NCBI RefSeq assembly: GCF_022201045.2
Contig: NC_068564.1
Location: forward strand, 31,153,001-31,217,000
Origin: Citrus sinensis
Lineage: Eukaryota > Streptophyta > Magnoliopsida > Sapindales > Rutaceae
Reading direction: 5' to 3'
Length of the DNA: 64,000 nucleotides
Shown here: piece after piece, positions 34,901 to 47,277 of the stretch
Position numbering within the stretch: position 1 is the first letter of the stretch
Layout of the letters: every line of letters starts with the position of its first letter
Program-made: the position numbers and the translations under genes
Notes under the pieces: generated by a model
The model's database searches: none
What the model was told of the DNA's origin: nothing
What the model saw: the letters and a program-made list of their open reading frames with translations, nothing else

Positions 34901-35119
34901 GTGAGATCAACGGGTGCTGGAGCTGCCAACGCTATGGGAAGAATCGGTGGCATGGTATGCCCTCTGGTAGCGGTTGCACTGGTGGCCAATTGCCATCAAA
35001 TGACTGCTGTTGTTCTCTTGGTGGTTGTTATTGTGACTTCTATTCTTTCTGTCATGCTCATCCCATTTGAAACTAAAGGGCAGGAATTGAGTGACACTGT
35101 AGATTTTACATCAGACTAG
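31969..35119 (+). CDS. MFS transporter copy D (NiaP / OCT7-like)
   Basis: Five coding exons: 31969-32237, 32931-33168, 33927-34443, 34550-34752 and 34886-35119, giving 486 residues. The first intron has a GC donor (AAG|GCATGC) and a normal AG acceptor; the phase-2 junction fits the paralogues exactly. The remaining introns are GT-AG. Motif A reads ADNYGRRM, with Ala for Ser and Met for the final Lys. PESPRYLC and PFETKG are canonical. It starts [20 protein letters not shown], nearer to copy G than to A and C. The loop between helices 6 and 7 carries an insertion rich in Pro, Glu and Asn relative to A. Confidence 0.9.
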
Positions 35120-35975
35120 GTTGAGTTTATGTTTACCCTTCAGCCAATTCTCAGCATCTAACTCTCTCGACACACCCCTTGCTAAAATGTTCGTTTTATG
35201 CATCTCCATGTTCCCAAAATATATTTCGGGCCAAACTCTCATATTCTTCATTCTTCTTTTTTCTTTTCTGAAGTCCAAACATAAAGCATCCTCTTATCAG
35301 CTACATCATCTAACCAAAGAACAATAGTGAACAGTTAACTGAGAAACTTCTTAGTTTAATGTTAATGGAAGTTGAACCAGCTGAAACTGGGCTTTCCTAT
35401 ATCTAAAACAAAGGCTTAGAAATCCTGCAACCACACCAGATTATGCCACAAGTCTACGAAGAAGAAATATTTAGACATCGCCAATCATGGAGGGAAGGGG
35501 GCATTGATATCTATGTTGAAAATTGTTATTTGTTTATAGAGATCGGAATATACTTTGTAAATAATTAATTTTTTTACCTTTTAATATATCTCCTTCTCAT
35601 CTATATGCTTGGAAATGCTTTCCCATTTTCTTTTCCCATCTATACTTGGAAAGTTCATTAACAATCTTAGCATTTTAGTTGTGAATTATTGATTCTTGCA
35701 ACGTAGAAGAATTATCTATATTACATTAGTTGGCATACAAGTTTATTTGAGTCAACATCCACATATGAATAGTATTAAAAAAAAAAAATTGTTCATCAAT
35801 AGAGTTTAATGCAATAATTTGTTTCATCTTTACTTTTTAATCAATAATCTAAAATATTTTTTCGTTAATTTATTATTAGTTTATTAGATAATTTATTGAA
35901 GGTAAATAAAATTTTCATTTAAAAAATAAATTATTTTAAAACAAAACTCTCAACTAATAATAATAATAATAATAA
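35120..35975. other. Intergenic region after transporter D
   Basis: This is the probable 3' untranslated region followed by AT-rich DNA. It ends in a TAA/ATA microsatellite (35955-35975) into which the next element inserted. Confidence 0.4.
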
Positions 35976-36612
35976 GGGAAATTTGTAACCTACCCTCAAA
36001 TAAATTGACATTTTGTACTGAGTCCCCAAAAAATTTGACTTGTTGCACCGCACTCCTAATTCCGTTATTTTCCCAGTTAAGTTTAACGGTGGAGAGATAA
36101 AATTAGAAGTTCATTCTTTAAATTAATTTTAATGGGAATTCTCTTTATTGCATTTGAAATAAAAATCTTTAAAAAATTAAAGGAAAAATAATAGTGGTGA
36201 CAATGTGCATGTAACAAGAATTTTTTTTTATTGCAATTGAAACAAAAATCTTAAAAAATTAAGGGAAAAATAATAGTGGTGACAAATATACATGTAACAA
36301 GAAATTTTTTTATTGCAATTGAAATAAAAATCTTTAAAAAATTAAAGGAAAAATAATAGTGGTGACAATGTACATGTAACAAGGAATTTTTTTATTGCAA
36401 TTGAAATAAAAACCTTAAAAAAATGAAATGAGCTAAAAATTTTCTTTTTTTTTCATATAGAGGGGCATTTTTATCATTTAATCAAAAGTTAGACAAAACT
36501 GTTAAAAATAAATGAAAAATTAATAGAATTGGGAGCGCGGCGCAACACGTTATTTTTTTTGAGTGCGTAGTATAAAATATCAATTTATTTGATAGTAGGT
36601 TAAAAATTTCTC
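35976..36612. mobile_element. MITE-like element with internal tandem repeats
   Basis: The left end, GGGAAATTTGTAACCTACCC, is mirrored at the right end by the reverse complement of GAGAAATTTTTAACCTAC, and the inverted similarity extends for about 100 bp. Between the arms a unit of about 81-86 bp, containing AATAGTGGTGACAATGTGCA, is repeated about three and a half times (36140-36425). Flanking TAATAATAAT words may be the target duplication but lie in a microsatellite, so this cannot be decided. There is no coding capacity. Confidence 0.6.
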
Positions 36613-37255
36613 TAATAATAATATCAGTGCTTCTTCTTCTTATTATTATTATTAAAAAAATTAGTTTACTTCGTTGCAAAATTTAATGAACGCACGCGCT
36701 TATCGTCTAACATCAAGGTCATATCATGTTGATTACAAGGTCATTACATCTTTGAAAAAGGTGGGAAAAAAAAAGTTTAATCTTCATGCAGTGTAAAAAT
36801 TTGTTTTTTAATCAATGAGCACTGATATTTTCTTGTTCTTTATCATTCCCCCCCCCCCAAACCAAAAAAAAGAAAAAAAAAAAAAAAGAAATGCCAAACA
36901 AGAGAACTCATGTAAACGCGGCGATACAAACGTCGACCCAATTTGCTGCAATAAATTATTCAATCATTGCTGTGATTTATGAATAGCGAACAGCCAAAAT
37001 TCACATGCATTATTGAGTAAACAACTAAAAGATATTTTAGTTGTTTGACCATTAAGAGCCGCCTCAGTTCTTCACAATTCCTTCTTAAAATTTTCATCAA
37101 CTTCGATGGTTAAGTGCTGTTTTTCACATGTTTTCAATTTGCAATATATGGAAGATGTTAAATTTTCATGTTGATATCTTTGTTTCAATTGAAAGAATTT
37201 TTATTTCTTTTTTAACGGTTGCAGATTGCATATTGTTCGGATTTGTTGTTCAGAA
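36613..37255. other. Promoter and leader region of transporter E
   Basis: No gene is visible. Poly-C and poly-A tracts lie at 36848-36890. The coding ATG at 37256 comes two bases after a TTGTTCAG acceptor, suggesting a leader intron. Confidence 0.4.
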
Positions 37256-40097
37256 ATGGATAATGAAGTTGTGCCTGTGTACACACTGGATGAAGCACTT
37301 AATCATGTGGGGTTCGGGAAATTCCAAATTCTTGTTCTTATATATGCTGGACTGGGTTTGGTGGCTGAAGCTATGGAAATTATGATTTTGTCTTTCATTG
37401 GACCGGCAATTAAGTCTGAGTGGAACCTTTCACCAGCTCAGGAAACCCTTTTGACCTCTGTTGTTTTTGCTGGACTGCTTGTTGGTTCTTATTCTTGGGG
37501 TTTCATCTCAGATAACTACGGTAGAAGGTAGGCCTTTTCTTTTCTTTTCTTTTTTTCCCCATAATCCTTTTCATTTGCTTATGCTTTGTTGAAATTTTAT
37601 CATCATTTTCTTCTTTATTATATAAAAAGGACACCATAGATATATACACCTGCATAGCATGGCCACGATTGGTGTGACCATTTAAGTTATAGAATGATTT
37701 ACCCGTTCGGATATGAAAACTTTGATTGTGAAGTTGTGGACAAGGCATTTGCAGCACCGGATGCAAAGAAGTTGATTTTTTCTGCTAGCTCTTCTTGTTG
37801 AAGGAAACATTTTTCTCCCAGTTGTATGTATGTGTACACACCTTATTGAACACAAACAATTCATAATCCTCTGGACAGAGAGGCTGAGATGTGCCTTTTA
37901 TTGAAAAGCAAATAGGTTTTCAGGAATTAGGAAGCTTTACACTTAGCAATTTTTTTCTAATGAAGTTTTGATGCAATCTTATAAAACTTGCAACGATTGG
38001 ACCTCAGTGGCATGTGAGCCTATTGTGCAACCCCCATACTATATTTACTTACAGAAGACCTGTCCTTAGAGATAATTCTATGTTTCTTTTCGCTCTGTCA
38101 TCTTAAAAAACTTTTCTAATTAGTGAGTATTTTGTGCTGCAAAGTGTTTCTTTCATTTGAATCAATGTTGTCAAACCCTTGAATGTGGTTTGGCAATTTT
38201 TGGGAAAAACTTTATTTATTGATGCATGGGAAGAATTTGTCCATCCTTTTTGCCGACTCATATAAATGTTTGCCAAATTGCCTATGTTGAACATGGGTTT
38301 GCCTTTACAGTTTATTGATCAATCGAGTGTCAAGCTGTTCTGCTGAAGAAGTTAACCATAAATGTGATTTCATTGAATGGTACTCTTCATTTTCTTTTGA
38401 TATTGGACTCCCCTGGTCTCATGCTTTTTTTTTTTTGCTTCTGACATGGATCAACTTTATTTCTAAGTTTCTTCTTTACTTTGCCCTTCCAGGAAGGGTC
38501 TTCTTGGCATAGCAATGTTAGCCAGTGTTGCTGGGTTACTGAGTGCTTTCTCCCTGAATTATCTGTCATTGGTTACTCTCCGTGGTTTAGTCGGTATTGG
38601 CCTAGGCAGTGGGCCTGTATGTTTATCCTGGTTTCTAGAGTTCATTCCTGCTTCAAATAGAGGCATGTTGATGGTTGTTATATCAACCTTCTGGACGCTA
38701 GGAACAATATTTGAGGCTGCCCTTGCATGGGTTTGTTCTATTTCTCACATCACTCTCTCTTTTTCCTTTTTGGCTTAGATATAATGAGATTTTAATCTCT
38801 TTCCTAATAAAACCTAATTATAATTTTGATACAGGGCAATATCCTTCTCAATAGTAAAAACTAATCCTATATATCAGTTGGATTTCTTTTTGGTAATGAC
38901 TATCTAGCTATCTGTTAAATGATATTTTAGTGACAAGGATAGGAAGACTTTGGGTATAAACTTGAGAATTATGTAATATTGCAGATGGTGATGCCCAGAT
39001 TGAATTGGAGATGGCTACTTGCTTTGAGCTCTGTACCTTCATTTGCTGTGCTTCTACTTTACGGTCTTGCACCGGAAACTCCAAAGTATCTATGTACTGC
39101 AGGTAACATGGCTGATGCTGCTCACGTTCTGGAGAAAATGGCTCAAAGGAACAGGACAAATCTCCCATCAGGAATGCTTGTTTCTGATGAAACTGCTACA
39201 CCGGATGAAGAAGTTATTATACCAGAACATACACCTCTCCTCTCTTCGACTGTAAATAAATCAGGATCCTCATCTTTTCTCATGCTGTTGTCATCAGAAT
39301 TAATCAGAACTACCCTTCTGTTATGGTTTCTCTTCTTTGGAAATTCATTCGTATATTATGGGGTTATATTGTTGACATCAGAATTAAATAGTGAGGAAGC
39401 CAGATGTGGCTCAACTCTCTTGCTTTTGGAACATGCCCAGGATGCCAGCCTATACGTTAATGTATTTATCACTAGCTTGGCAGGTAAGAATGCCCAATGT
39501 CTACTTCCGAGTACTTGCTGGAAAAACATATTGTTCTATGCTCATAATTTTACTGCAATCTTTTCCAGAACTTCCCGGGCTTCTGTTATCAGCAGTGATT
39601 GTGGACAGAGTTGGACGCAAGATTTCCATGGCAATTATGTCCATTTTGACTTTCATATTTCTTCTTCCACTGCTTATCCATCAACCTGTTACTTTAACAA
39701 CAGTATTATTATTTGGAGCTCGAATGTTTGCCAATGGGACCTTTGCCGTTGCTTGCGTGTATGCACCAGAGGTTTGTCCCAGACTTTCATCAGACTATTT
39801 TTTGAGTCAGCATAGCATTTGTTTAACTTGTCCACATTGATGATATTCCACAAACTGAAGTTTCTAAGTCGGGTTTGTTTCGAATAGGTGTATCCAACCT
39901 CACTGAGGGCAACTGGTGCCGGCATTGCAAGTGCAGTGGGACGAATTGGGGGCATGGTGTGCCCTCTAGTATCCGTTGGATTGGTGACCGGTTGCCATCA
40001 GACGGCTGCCATCTTTCTCTTGGCGGTTGTGATTGTTCTCTCAATAGTTTGCATACTTCTCTTCCCATTTGAAACCAAGGGCAAAAGGATTGACTGA
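37256..40097 (+). CDS. MFS transporter copy E (NiaP / OCT7-like), altered motifs and C-terminal frameshift
   Basis: Five coding exons: 37256-37527, 38493-38730, 38985-39483, 39569-39771 and 39888-40097, giving 473 residues with GT-AG introns throughout. Motif A is canonical (SDNYGRRK). The PESPR motif after helix 6 reads PETPKYLC, replacing the Arg by Lys. The 6-7 loop is five residues shorter than in A. After PFETKGK the frame ends early. One extra A in the AAAAGG run would explain this, since in the other frame the GLTDTV sequence matches the KGKELVNT-type tail of the paralogues. The loss affects only the short cytosolic tail, so transport is probably retained. An upstream in-frame start at 37226 is disfavoured because it lies before the acceptor. 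Confidence 0.88.
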
Positions 40098-41451
40098 CAC
40101 CGTTGCTGTTGTATTCAATATGGTTTCAAGGGAAAAAAAAAAAAAATCATTAATTTGCAAACAGTTGTTCGTCTTCAGTCGATGCAGCGAGTCATTGGCT
40201 ACTTTAACTTAGAGCATGTGCCATTCTGTGGACAGGTGGGCAGGCGCTCTGCACATGCCCGCGATCCCGATTATTTCATTTCTATAATAAGTGATACATT
40301 GATTTTTATGAGAATGACATCATTTACGTTACGTAATCTATTAAAATTCTTTAAAAAATTTGGTATGTTGTCTGAACGAAATTGAAAACCTTCACCGACC
40401 ATTGACACAAGTGATAAATCTTATCGGCTTTCTCATAAGCTGACAAGCTTATCATCGAACAGACGGGAGACACGTGTAAGTACTCAGTGTTTAAGAAAGC
40501 AAGTCCTTCTCTTACACAATCACACGTGTCACCTAAAATAAACATGTATGATGAATAATAGTAAGAATCCGGCTATATTGGAATTATTTTATAGTAAAAT
40601 ATTTATTTATAACAAATTTTTGACTATTTATCACTCGTTTATAAATCATATTCTACCTTGTACTACCAACCGAAAGGTGGGTTTGGTGGACCCTCAACCA
40701 ATCACTTTCCAGCAGCCATAAAAATAAAATTAAAATTAATGGACCGTATGGATTCCCCATAAGCGGAGCCAACGACCCTTCCAGTCTTTGCTTCCGTGTC
40801 AATTTCCAGTTCACAATTCATTGTTGTTATACTTTTCGAATACTTCATGAAGATCAATTACACACAGTTTATGCTATAAAAGGTAACAGAAACTAAAGAA
40901 ATGGCGGCAGATGGTGAGGGAGCCTCCTAATTTAGAATTTATGTTTTTCATATGTATGATTACTATGTTGCTTGTTTGTTTTTTTTTTTTTTTTGGTCTC
41001 ATTAATTATTCTGGTTTATTAGCCATTTCATCAAGGTTTTGATTTGATATGGTTTATGTGGATGCAGGATTTTCTGCTGTATAGCTTTAAGAATTGAGCT
41101 AGGACGTGCCCGTGACTCTGTGAAGGCAATAATTTCAAATTAATCTGCATGATACTTGCTATTCAAAGGTACTTGTGGTTCCTTGATTTTGAGCTTTCAA
41201 TTTCGGAGGGGATGATGACGAAATTCAGAATTTTTAGATTTTTAGCCCTCAAATCATTACTTGCTTGTATCATATGATATATCTGCCATTTTTTTCTGGA
41301 TTCAGTGGGAAATGAATAAGAAAAAATTATTGAATTTAACTATTTCTTTGATTCATATTCAACTTTAGCCCCTCAATACTAACGATGTAATTATTTATTT
41401 ATTTATTTATACATATAGTTTTTTTTCCCCCTAAAATATTTGGTTGCCCAG
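40098..41451. other. Intergenic region and leader of transporter F
   Basis: No gene is visible. Candidate leader-exon donors include AAAAG|GTAACA near 40882. The coding ATG directly follows a TTGCCCAG acceptor. Confidence 0.4.
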
Positions 41452-43791
41452 ATGGATGATCATAGACTTGTGTACACGCTGGATGAAGCACTTACATTCA
41501 TGGGGTTTGGGAAGTTCCAAGGTCTCGCGCTTGCTTATTCTGGGCTCGGTTGGTTTTCAGAAGCAATGGAGGTTATGATTCTCTCCTTTGTGGGACCTGC
41601 AGTGAAGTCTGAGTGGGGATTGTCCTCAAGTGAAGAGAGCCTTATAACAACTGTTGTTTTTGCTGGAATGTTAGTTGGCGCATATTCATGGGGCCTTATA
41701 TCTGACATATATGGAAGAAGGAAGGTTTTCTTCTTTATTACATCCTGATATGTGCCCCAAATTGCTCCTTCAACCAATGTATTTTATTTTTGCATTTTCC
41801 AGGATGAGTATCCTTGGTGGAGCTTTAGTGACTTTTGTAGCTGGGTTATTAAGTGCTTTTGCCCCTAACTACATATCATTGTTGATTCTTCGTGGTTTGG
41901 CTGGTGCTGGCCTGGGCAGTGGGCATGTCTTCTTCTCCTGGTTTATGGAATTTGTTCCTCCTTCAAATCGAGGAAAGTGGATGGTCGTCTTTTCAACTTT
42001 CTGGACATTTGGGTCGGTTTCTGAGGCTGCACTTGCTTGGGTATGTTTCTATCCTTGATCATTTTGGCATGCTTGAAAATGTTGTCCGAGTGGGAGACAC
42101 TTGTTGTTCAACTTACCTATGAACCAAAAGAGCCGCATAACGTCACTTATACCTTTTGTGCTTTGTCCCTTCCCAGCTAGACTTTTATAGTCCAGGTGAC
42201 TTTTGCATCCATAATAGTCCCCAAATCACCAGGGTATTAAAACATATAAATATGAGCGTATAGAAGCATTGCAAGTATCAGAAAGAGAATATACATTAAC
42301 ATGAGGATCGTGATAATATGTGCACATTGATTTATGTGCACTCACTGAAAGATTTGGAACTTCTTACCTCGCAAATTTCTGCTTTGGTCTTTTTGGACAA
42401 TAAGAAAACTGAACCCAACAAAATATTTAAATGCTTTGTATTTAAGTTTTAGGAGATTTCTATGAGAGTGGAAGGTTTCCATTTGCACTTCTATTTTATA
42501 CTTTTTAACTTTATTTTTTAAGTGAAAGACTTTTTTATCGCATGGAACTTCAATATTCTGTTACTTATGTTGCAGATCGTCATGCCAATATTGACTTGGA
42601 GGTGGCTACTTGCTTTGTCTGCAATACCTGCATTTGTTCTGCTTATTTTTATTGTTTTCATGCCAGAGTCTCCAAGATATCTATGTACAAAAGGTAGAAT
42701 AACTGATGCGCATAATATTCTGGATAAAATAGCTCAATTCAACCAAACAAGCCTCCCTTCTGGCAACCTTACTTCTGATGGAACAAATGATCTGGATGAA
42801 GAATTTTCTACATCAGAAGAGACTCCTCTACTCTCTTCAGCTAGAAAAAGGACCACAGTCCGCAAATCAGGCTTCTCATCCTTTCTAATGTTGTTCTCAC
42901 CAAGATTTTTTAAAACAACCATTCTATTGTGGGTATTATACTTTGGCAATTCATTCGTCTATTATGGTATTGTATTGCTGGCATCTGAACTGAGCGGCAG
43001 TCAAAGTAAATGTAGCTCAAGCATCTTGCTTTCAGAAAATGTGCAGGATGCTAGTGTCTACATAAATGTATTCATCACTAGCTTTGCAGGTCTGTCGTTA
43101 CGTTTCTGATACTCATTTCTGAGAATTTGTTTTGCATACATTGATTTTACATTCGATTGTCTCTAACGGTACACTTTTAATTATTTGGCAGAGCTACCTG
43201 GACTTCTTACAGCTGCATTACTTGTGGACAGAGTGGGTCGCAAGCTTTCCATGACAATTATGTTTATCTTTGTATGTATTTTCCTGCTTCCACTGGTTAC
43301 ACTTCAGTCCAACATTTTGCTAACAGCATTATTATCCGGAGCTCGCATGTTCTCTATGGGAACCTTTATTATCGCCAACATTTTTGCCCCCGAGGTAGGC
43401 CTATCAAACTCTTACGTGTAAGATCTAGTCGCTTAATTGTCTACACTGCTTAATGTGATATAATTAACATGCATTTAAAATGCCATTACATAGGAAACCA
43501 ATTTGTTAATTATCTCTCTTCTTTTTTATGTAGATATATCCAACTTCTATGAGATCAACTGGTGCTGGAGTTGCGTATGCTGTAGGAAGGATTGGTGGTA
43601 TGGTATGCCCTCTTGTAGCTGTTGGACTAGTGACTAGTTGCCATCAAACAGCTGCAATACTTCTATTAGAGGCTCTTATTGTACTTTCAGTAGTCGTTAT
43701 TCTGCTTATCCCATTTGAAACCAAGGGAAAGGAATTGGTTAACACTATTGATGGTGTATCAAACTCTAAACAAGTTTTAGTTGTTGCATAA
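41452..43791 (+). CDS. MFS transporter copy F (NiaP / OCT7-like), first intron lacks a GT donor
   Basis: By homology the coding exons are 41452-41720, 41803-42040, 42576-43089, 43192-43394 and 43534-43791, giving 493 residues. Introns 2-5 are GT-AG. Intron 1 is only 82 bp, against 254-1066 bp in the paralogues. Its homologous donor reads AAG|GAAGGT, so no GT or GC stands at the phase-2 position. Reading through gives a stop after GRRKVFFFITS. An in-frame alternative donor, GAAT|GTTAGT at 41669, would remove about 17 residues including motif A. Motif A reads [16 protein letters not shown] and PFETKG are normal, and the tail is the longest in the array (KQVLVVA end). The gene is otherwise intact, so it may use a non-canonical site or be in early decay. 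Confidence 0.75.
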
Positions 43792-45237
43792 CAAATGTGT
43801 ACACTTTCCCATAATAAAAGAACACATTTCAATTCATTTTGCTACTGTTTCATGCTTGTTCATCAGACAGTTACTTCTTCAATTATCCGAACTTTCAAGT
43901 TATCTTTGTATTTCCGCCAGCAGAAGTTCTAATATGCGCTACATTTTTTGTCCCTTACAGTGAAAGTAGGCTAACTGATTTGTTGTGACAAAGTTGAGGT
44001 GGGGGTTCCATGAATTGAAATATAATATGGAAAAGATTATAATAATAGAGGCATCTCATCATTTTTAATTAACAAATTGTGCTCTTCTTCTCCGTAAAGC
44101 TTGGTGAGATTTGATTTAAAAGGGACGGTAGTTAGTAGTTTACTATCTCTTTTTATTCTTTATTACGTTAAAAAAAAAAGAAAAATAATAATAATAATAA
44201 AACCTGGGAACTCAAATATCATACCATTAGCCTCAAGTAATGTTGATCAAGCTAAGAAACATTCTTGAAGATTACTCACCAAAATCCCAAATCATGTTGA
44301 ATATCCAATCAACAAGCATAACAGGAAGTTTTGTAGCACATCTAGTAGACAAAGGAGAAAGGTTCAAAAGTCTTAAATCATCTGACCATAGCTTGTCATT
44401 GAATGAATATTTTATACAGTACTTTAAAACCATAGGTTAGAAATAGTGAGGAAAAATATTTGATGAATTTTTGGAATAAGTCAAAACTTGGCAAGCCAGC
44501 ATAGGTTATGAAGTAACGGTTGGATCACATCACATTACAATAATTGTGTTCTCAAAACCCTTGTCACGTTTTGTATCGTCAGCATTTTTTAATGTAACAA
44601 AATCTTTCCAAAATCTTTCTTTGGAATAAAGAAATCATTGCTTTGCTTTTCAACAGATAATCAAACTGTAGCCTAATGTCATCATAAACTGTTGGAAGTT
44701 GAATGAATAAGCTATTATATTCCACTGCTGTATAATATAAAATGTGTCGATGCAATCTTATAATCACAAGCGGAAAATTTTTATCTTGAATTGTATCTGC
44801 CACTGTCTCTTCGTTTTGCCATTATTATATTATGATTTGTTCATTCTTCAGCTGTGTTTTCAGGTTTGTACGACTTTAGACTATACAAGTTATGCCAATG
44901 CTCACATACAGTTAGCTGATCAGCTGAGGGAGAGAGGATTTTAATTTTGTTTCAAGCAGCCGTCAAATCTTTTTCCCGGCTCGTAGGAGGAATCTTGAGT
45001 AGAGCTGCATTCCATTTTTTAAAAGGTAAATTAACGTTTTCTTGAATTTCATGTTCTTATTTCAGTGCCTGCAATCTGAATCTTCGACTTATTAGGCAAA
45101 GAAATGAAGGTTAAGTTATGGGACTTGTTCTCATTTCTCTTCTTGTAACTTCCTAAAAAGTTTTCTTAATCAATGAAAGCATAAGAATCAAGAATGCAAC
45201 TGATGGGAATTATTTTATTTTTCGCTTCATTCTCTAG
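43792..45237. other. Intergenic region and leader of transporter G
   Basis: No gene is visible. A candidate leader donor, TTAAAAG|GTAAATT, lies near 45027. The coding ATG at 45238 directly follows TTCTCTAG, giving a leader intron of about 210 bp. Confidence 0.45.
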
Positions 45238-47277
45238 ATGGCTGATGAAGGCCACAGGTACACAGTGGATGAAGCACTTACCTCCGCGGGGTTTGGGAAG
45301 TTTCAATATCTTGTGTTTGCTTATGCTGGACTTGCAGTTTTCGCGGAAGCAATGGAAATCATGATCCTGTCTTTCATTGGACCAGCAGTTAAATCTGAAT
45401 GGGGAGTCTCACCAAGTGCAGAAAGCCTACTATCAACCGTTGTTTTCGCGGGCAACCTAGTTGGGGTTTATTTATGGGGTCTTTTATCAGACAATTATGG
45501 AAGAAAGTGGGTATATTTTGGCTTCTTTTCATGTGAAATTGCTTCAGGACTTTTCACAAAACATGTCAAATATTTTTCACATGTAAAGTTAATTGGCAAA
45601 TTTATCAGTAAGGTCTCAATTAATTCGAATCGAAATGTGAATTAATGCAGTTTTCTGAAAGTAGTGTCTTCAATGTTGGACCTCCTGAAATCAACAAGTA
45701 CTTGTTTTAATCAAGCTGCTTATGAATAAACCTGGCATGTTTCAATTTTTTCTTTTCCAGGAAGGGGTTTCTTGGTATAGCAATGATAACCAGTGGAATT
45801 GGGTTATTAAGTGCATTCTCCCCCAATTACATTTCATTGGTGACTCTCCGTGGCTTAGTCGGTATTGGCATAGGCAGTGGTCCTGTATTCTCAGCATGGT
45901 TTCTAGAGTTTGTTCCTGCTGCAAAGAGAGGAATGTGGATGGTTATCTTTTCTACTTTCTGGACACTTGGATCGATCTTTGAAGCTGCACTCGCGTGGGT
46001 ATGTATGTTACTAAGGCTTGAGAGTAGACAAAGAAGTTCAGAGTATTTGAAAACATTTAGGCTTATTAGTATTACATTGTTACTCCTTGTACAGATTGTT
46101 ATGATAACATTGAACTGGAAGTGGCTACTCGCACTATCCTCTATACCTTCATTCGCCGTGCTTCTTTTATACAGTCTTGCACCGGAGTCTCCAAGATACT
46201 TAAATGTGAAAGGTAGAACAACTGAAGCACGCAATATCCTGGATAAGATAGCTCTACTCAATAAAGCAAAACTGCCGAATGGCATGCTTGTATCAGACGC
46301 AACTTCAAGACCTGATGAAGAACTTGCTCCTCCGGATAATACCCCTCTACTCACCTCGAGTAGAATCAGAATCACGAAGCTGAAATCGGGCTTCTCTTCG
46401 TTTCTTCTTCTTTTCTCGTCAAGATTAGTTAGAACAACTCTTCTCTTATGGATGCTGTTCTTTGGAAATTCATTCACATATTATGGGATCATTTTGATGA
46501 CCTCCAAGCTGAGTAGTACGCAAAGCAAATGTGGCACAACTCTCACGGTGTCAAAAAGCATGCATGATTCCAGCCTCTACTTAAGTGTGTTTCTTGCTAG
46601 CCTGGGAGGTATTACATAACCACGTCCGGTTTCTTTACATTTTATTATTTCATTTAGCTTTCTTGTTCATGTCAGTAACAATGCATGCGGCTCAAAATTG
46701 ATTTTACAGAGCTTCCCGGACTTGTTTTAGCTGGAATCATCGTGGACAGAGCTGGTCGAAAGCTGTCATTGACGATTATGCTCATCTTGGTTTTCATCTG
46801 TATTCTACCGCTGGCTATGCTACAATCCAACATTTTAATAACAGGATTACTAGTGGGAGCTCGTATGTTTGCTTTTGGAGCTTTCACAATCGCCTGTATT
46901 TTCACCCCGGAGGTATCTGAAAATTACCCACTTCACATATCTTTCCTTCATTGTAATTATGTACATCGTGGACATTTTAATTTGGTTCTAGAATGCAAGT
47001 TCTTTCTTCGTAATTTCCTTTATTATGCTCTTTTTCTTCCTTATGTGTACAGATATATCCAACTTACACGAGGACAACTGGTGCCGGAGTTGCAAACTCG
47101 ATTGGAAAATTTGGTGGAATGGTATGCCCACTTGTAGCAGTTGGGCTGGTGACCGGTTGCCATCAAACAGCTGTCGTGATTCTCTTTGGTGCTGTAATTC
47201 TTTTTGCAGTAATTTGTGTTGCACTTATTCCATTTGAAACCAAGGGACAGGAGTTGAGTGACTCTGTATATGCCTAG
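45238..47277 (+). CDS. MFS transporter copy G (NiaP / OCT7-like)
   Basis: Five coding exons: 45238-45506, 45761-45998, 46095-46608, 46710-46912 and 47053-47277, giving 482 residues, all introns GT-AG. It is the most compact copy of the array. Motif A (SDNYGRKK), APESPRYLN and PFETKG are present. Twelve hydrophobic segments are apparent, with the long cytosolic loop between helices 6 and 7. Differences from the A/C pair include [10 protein letters not shown] in helix 1 where the others have GWV/F. No disabling change is seen. It is the last copy before the convergent exine-type gene. Confidence 0.93.

Noticed and set aside
36140-36425. Regular repeats that might suggest a CRISPR-like array
   Set aside because: The units are contiguous tandem repeats inside a plant MITE, without distinct spacers, in a nuclear genome.
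45827-46477. 216-codon open frame antisense to transporter G
   Set aside because: It lies wholly opposite exons 2-3 of a well-supported gene and resembles no known family; it mirrors codon bias of the sense strand.
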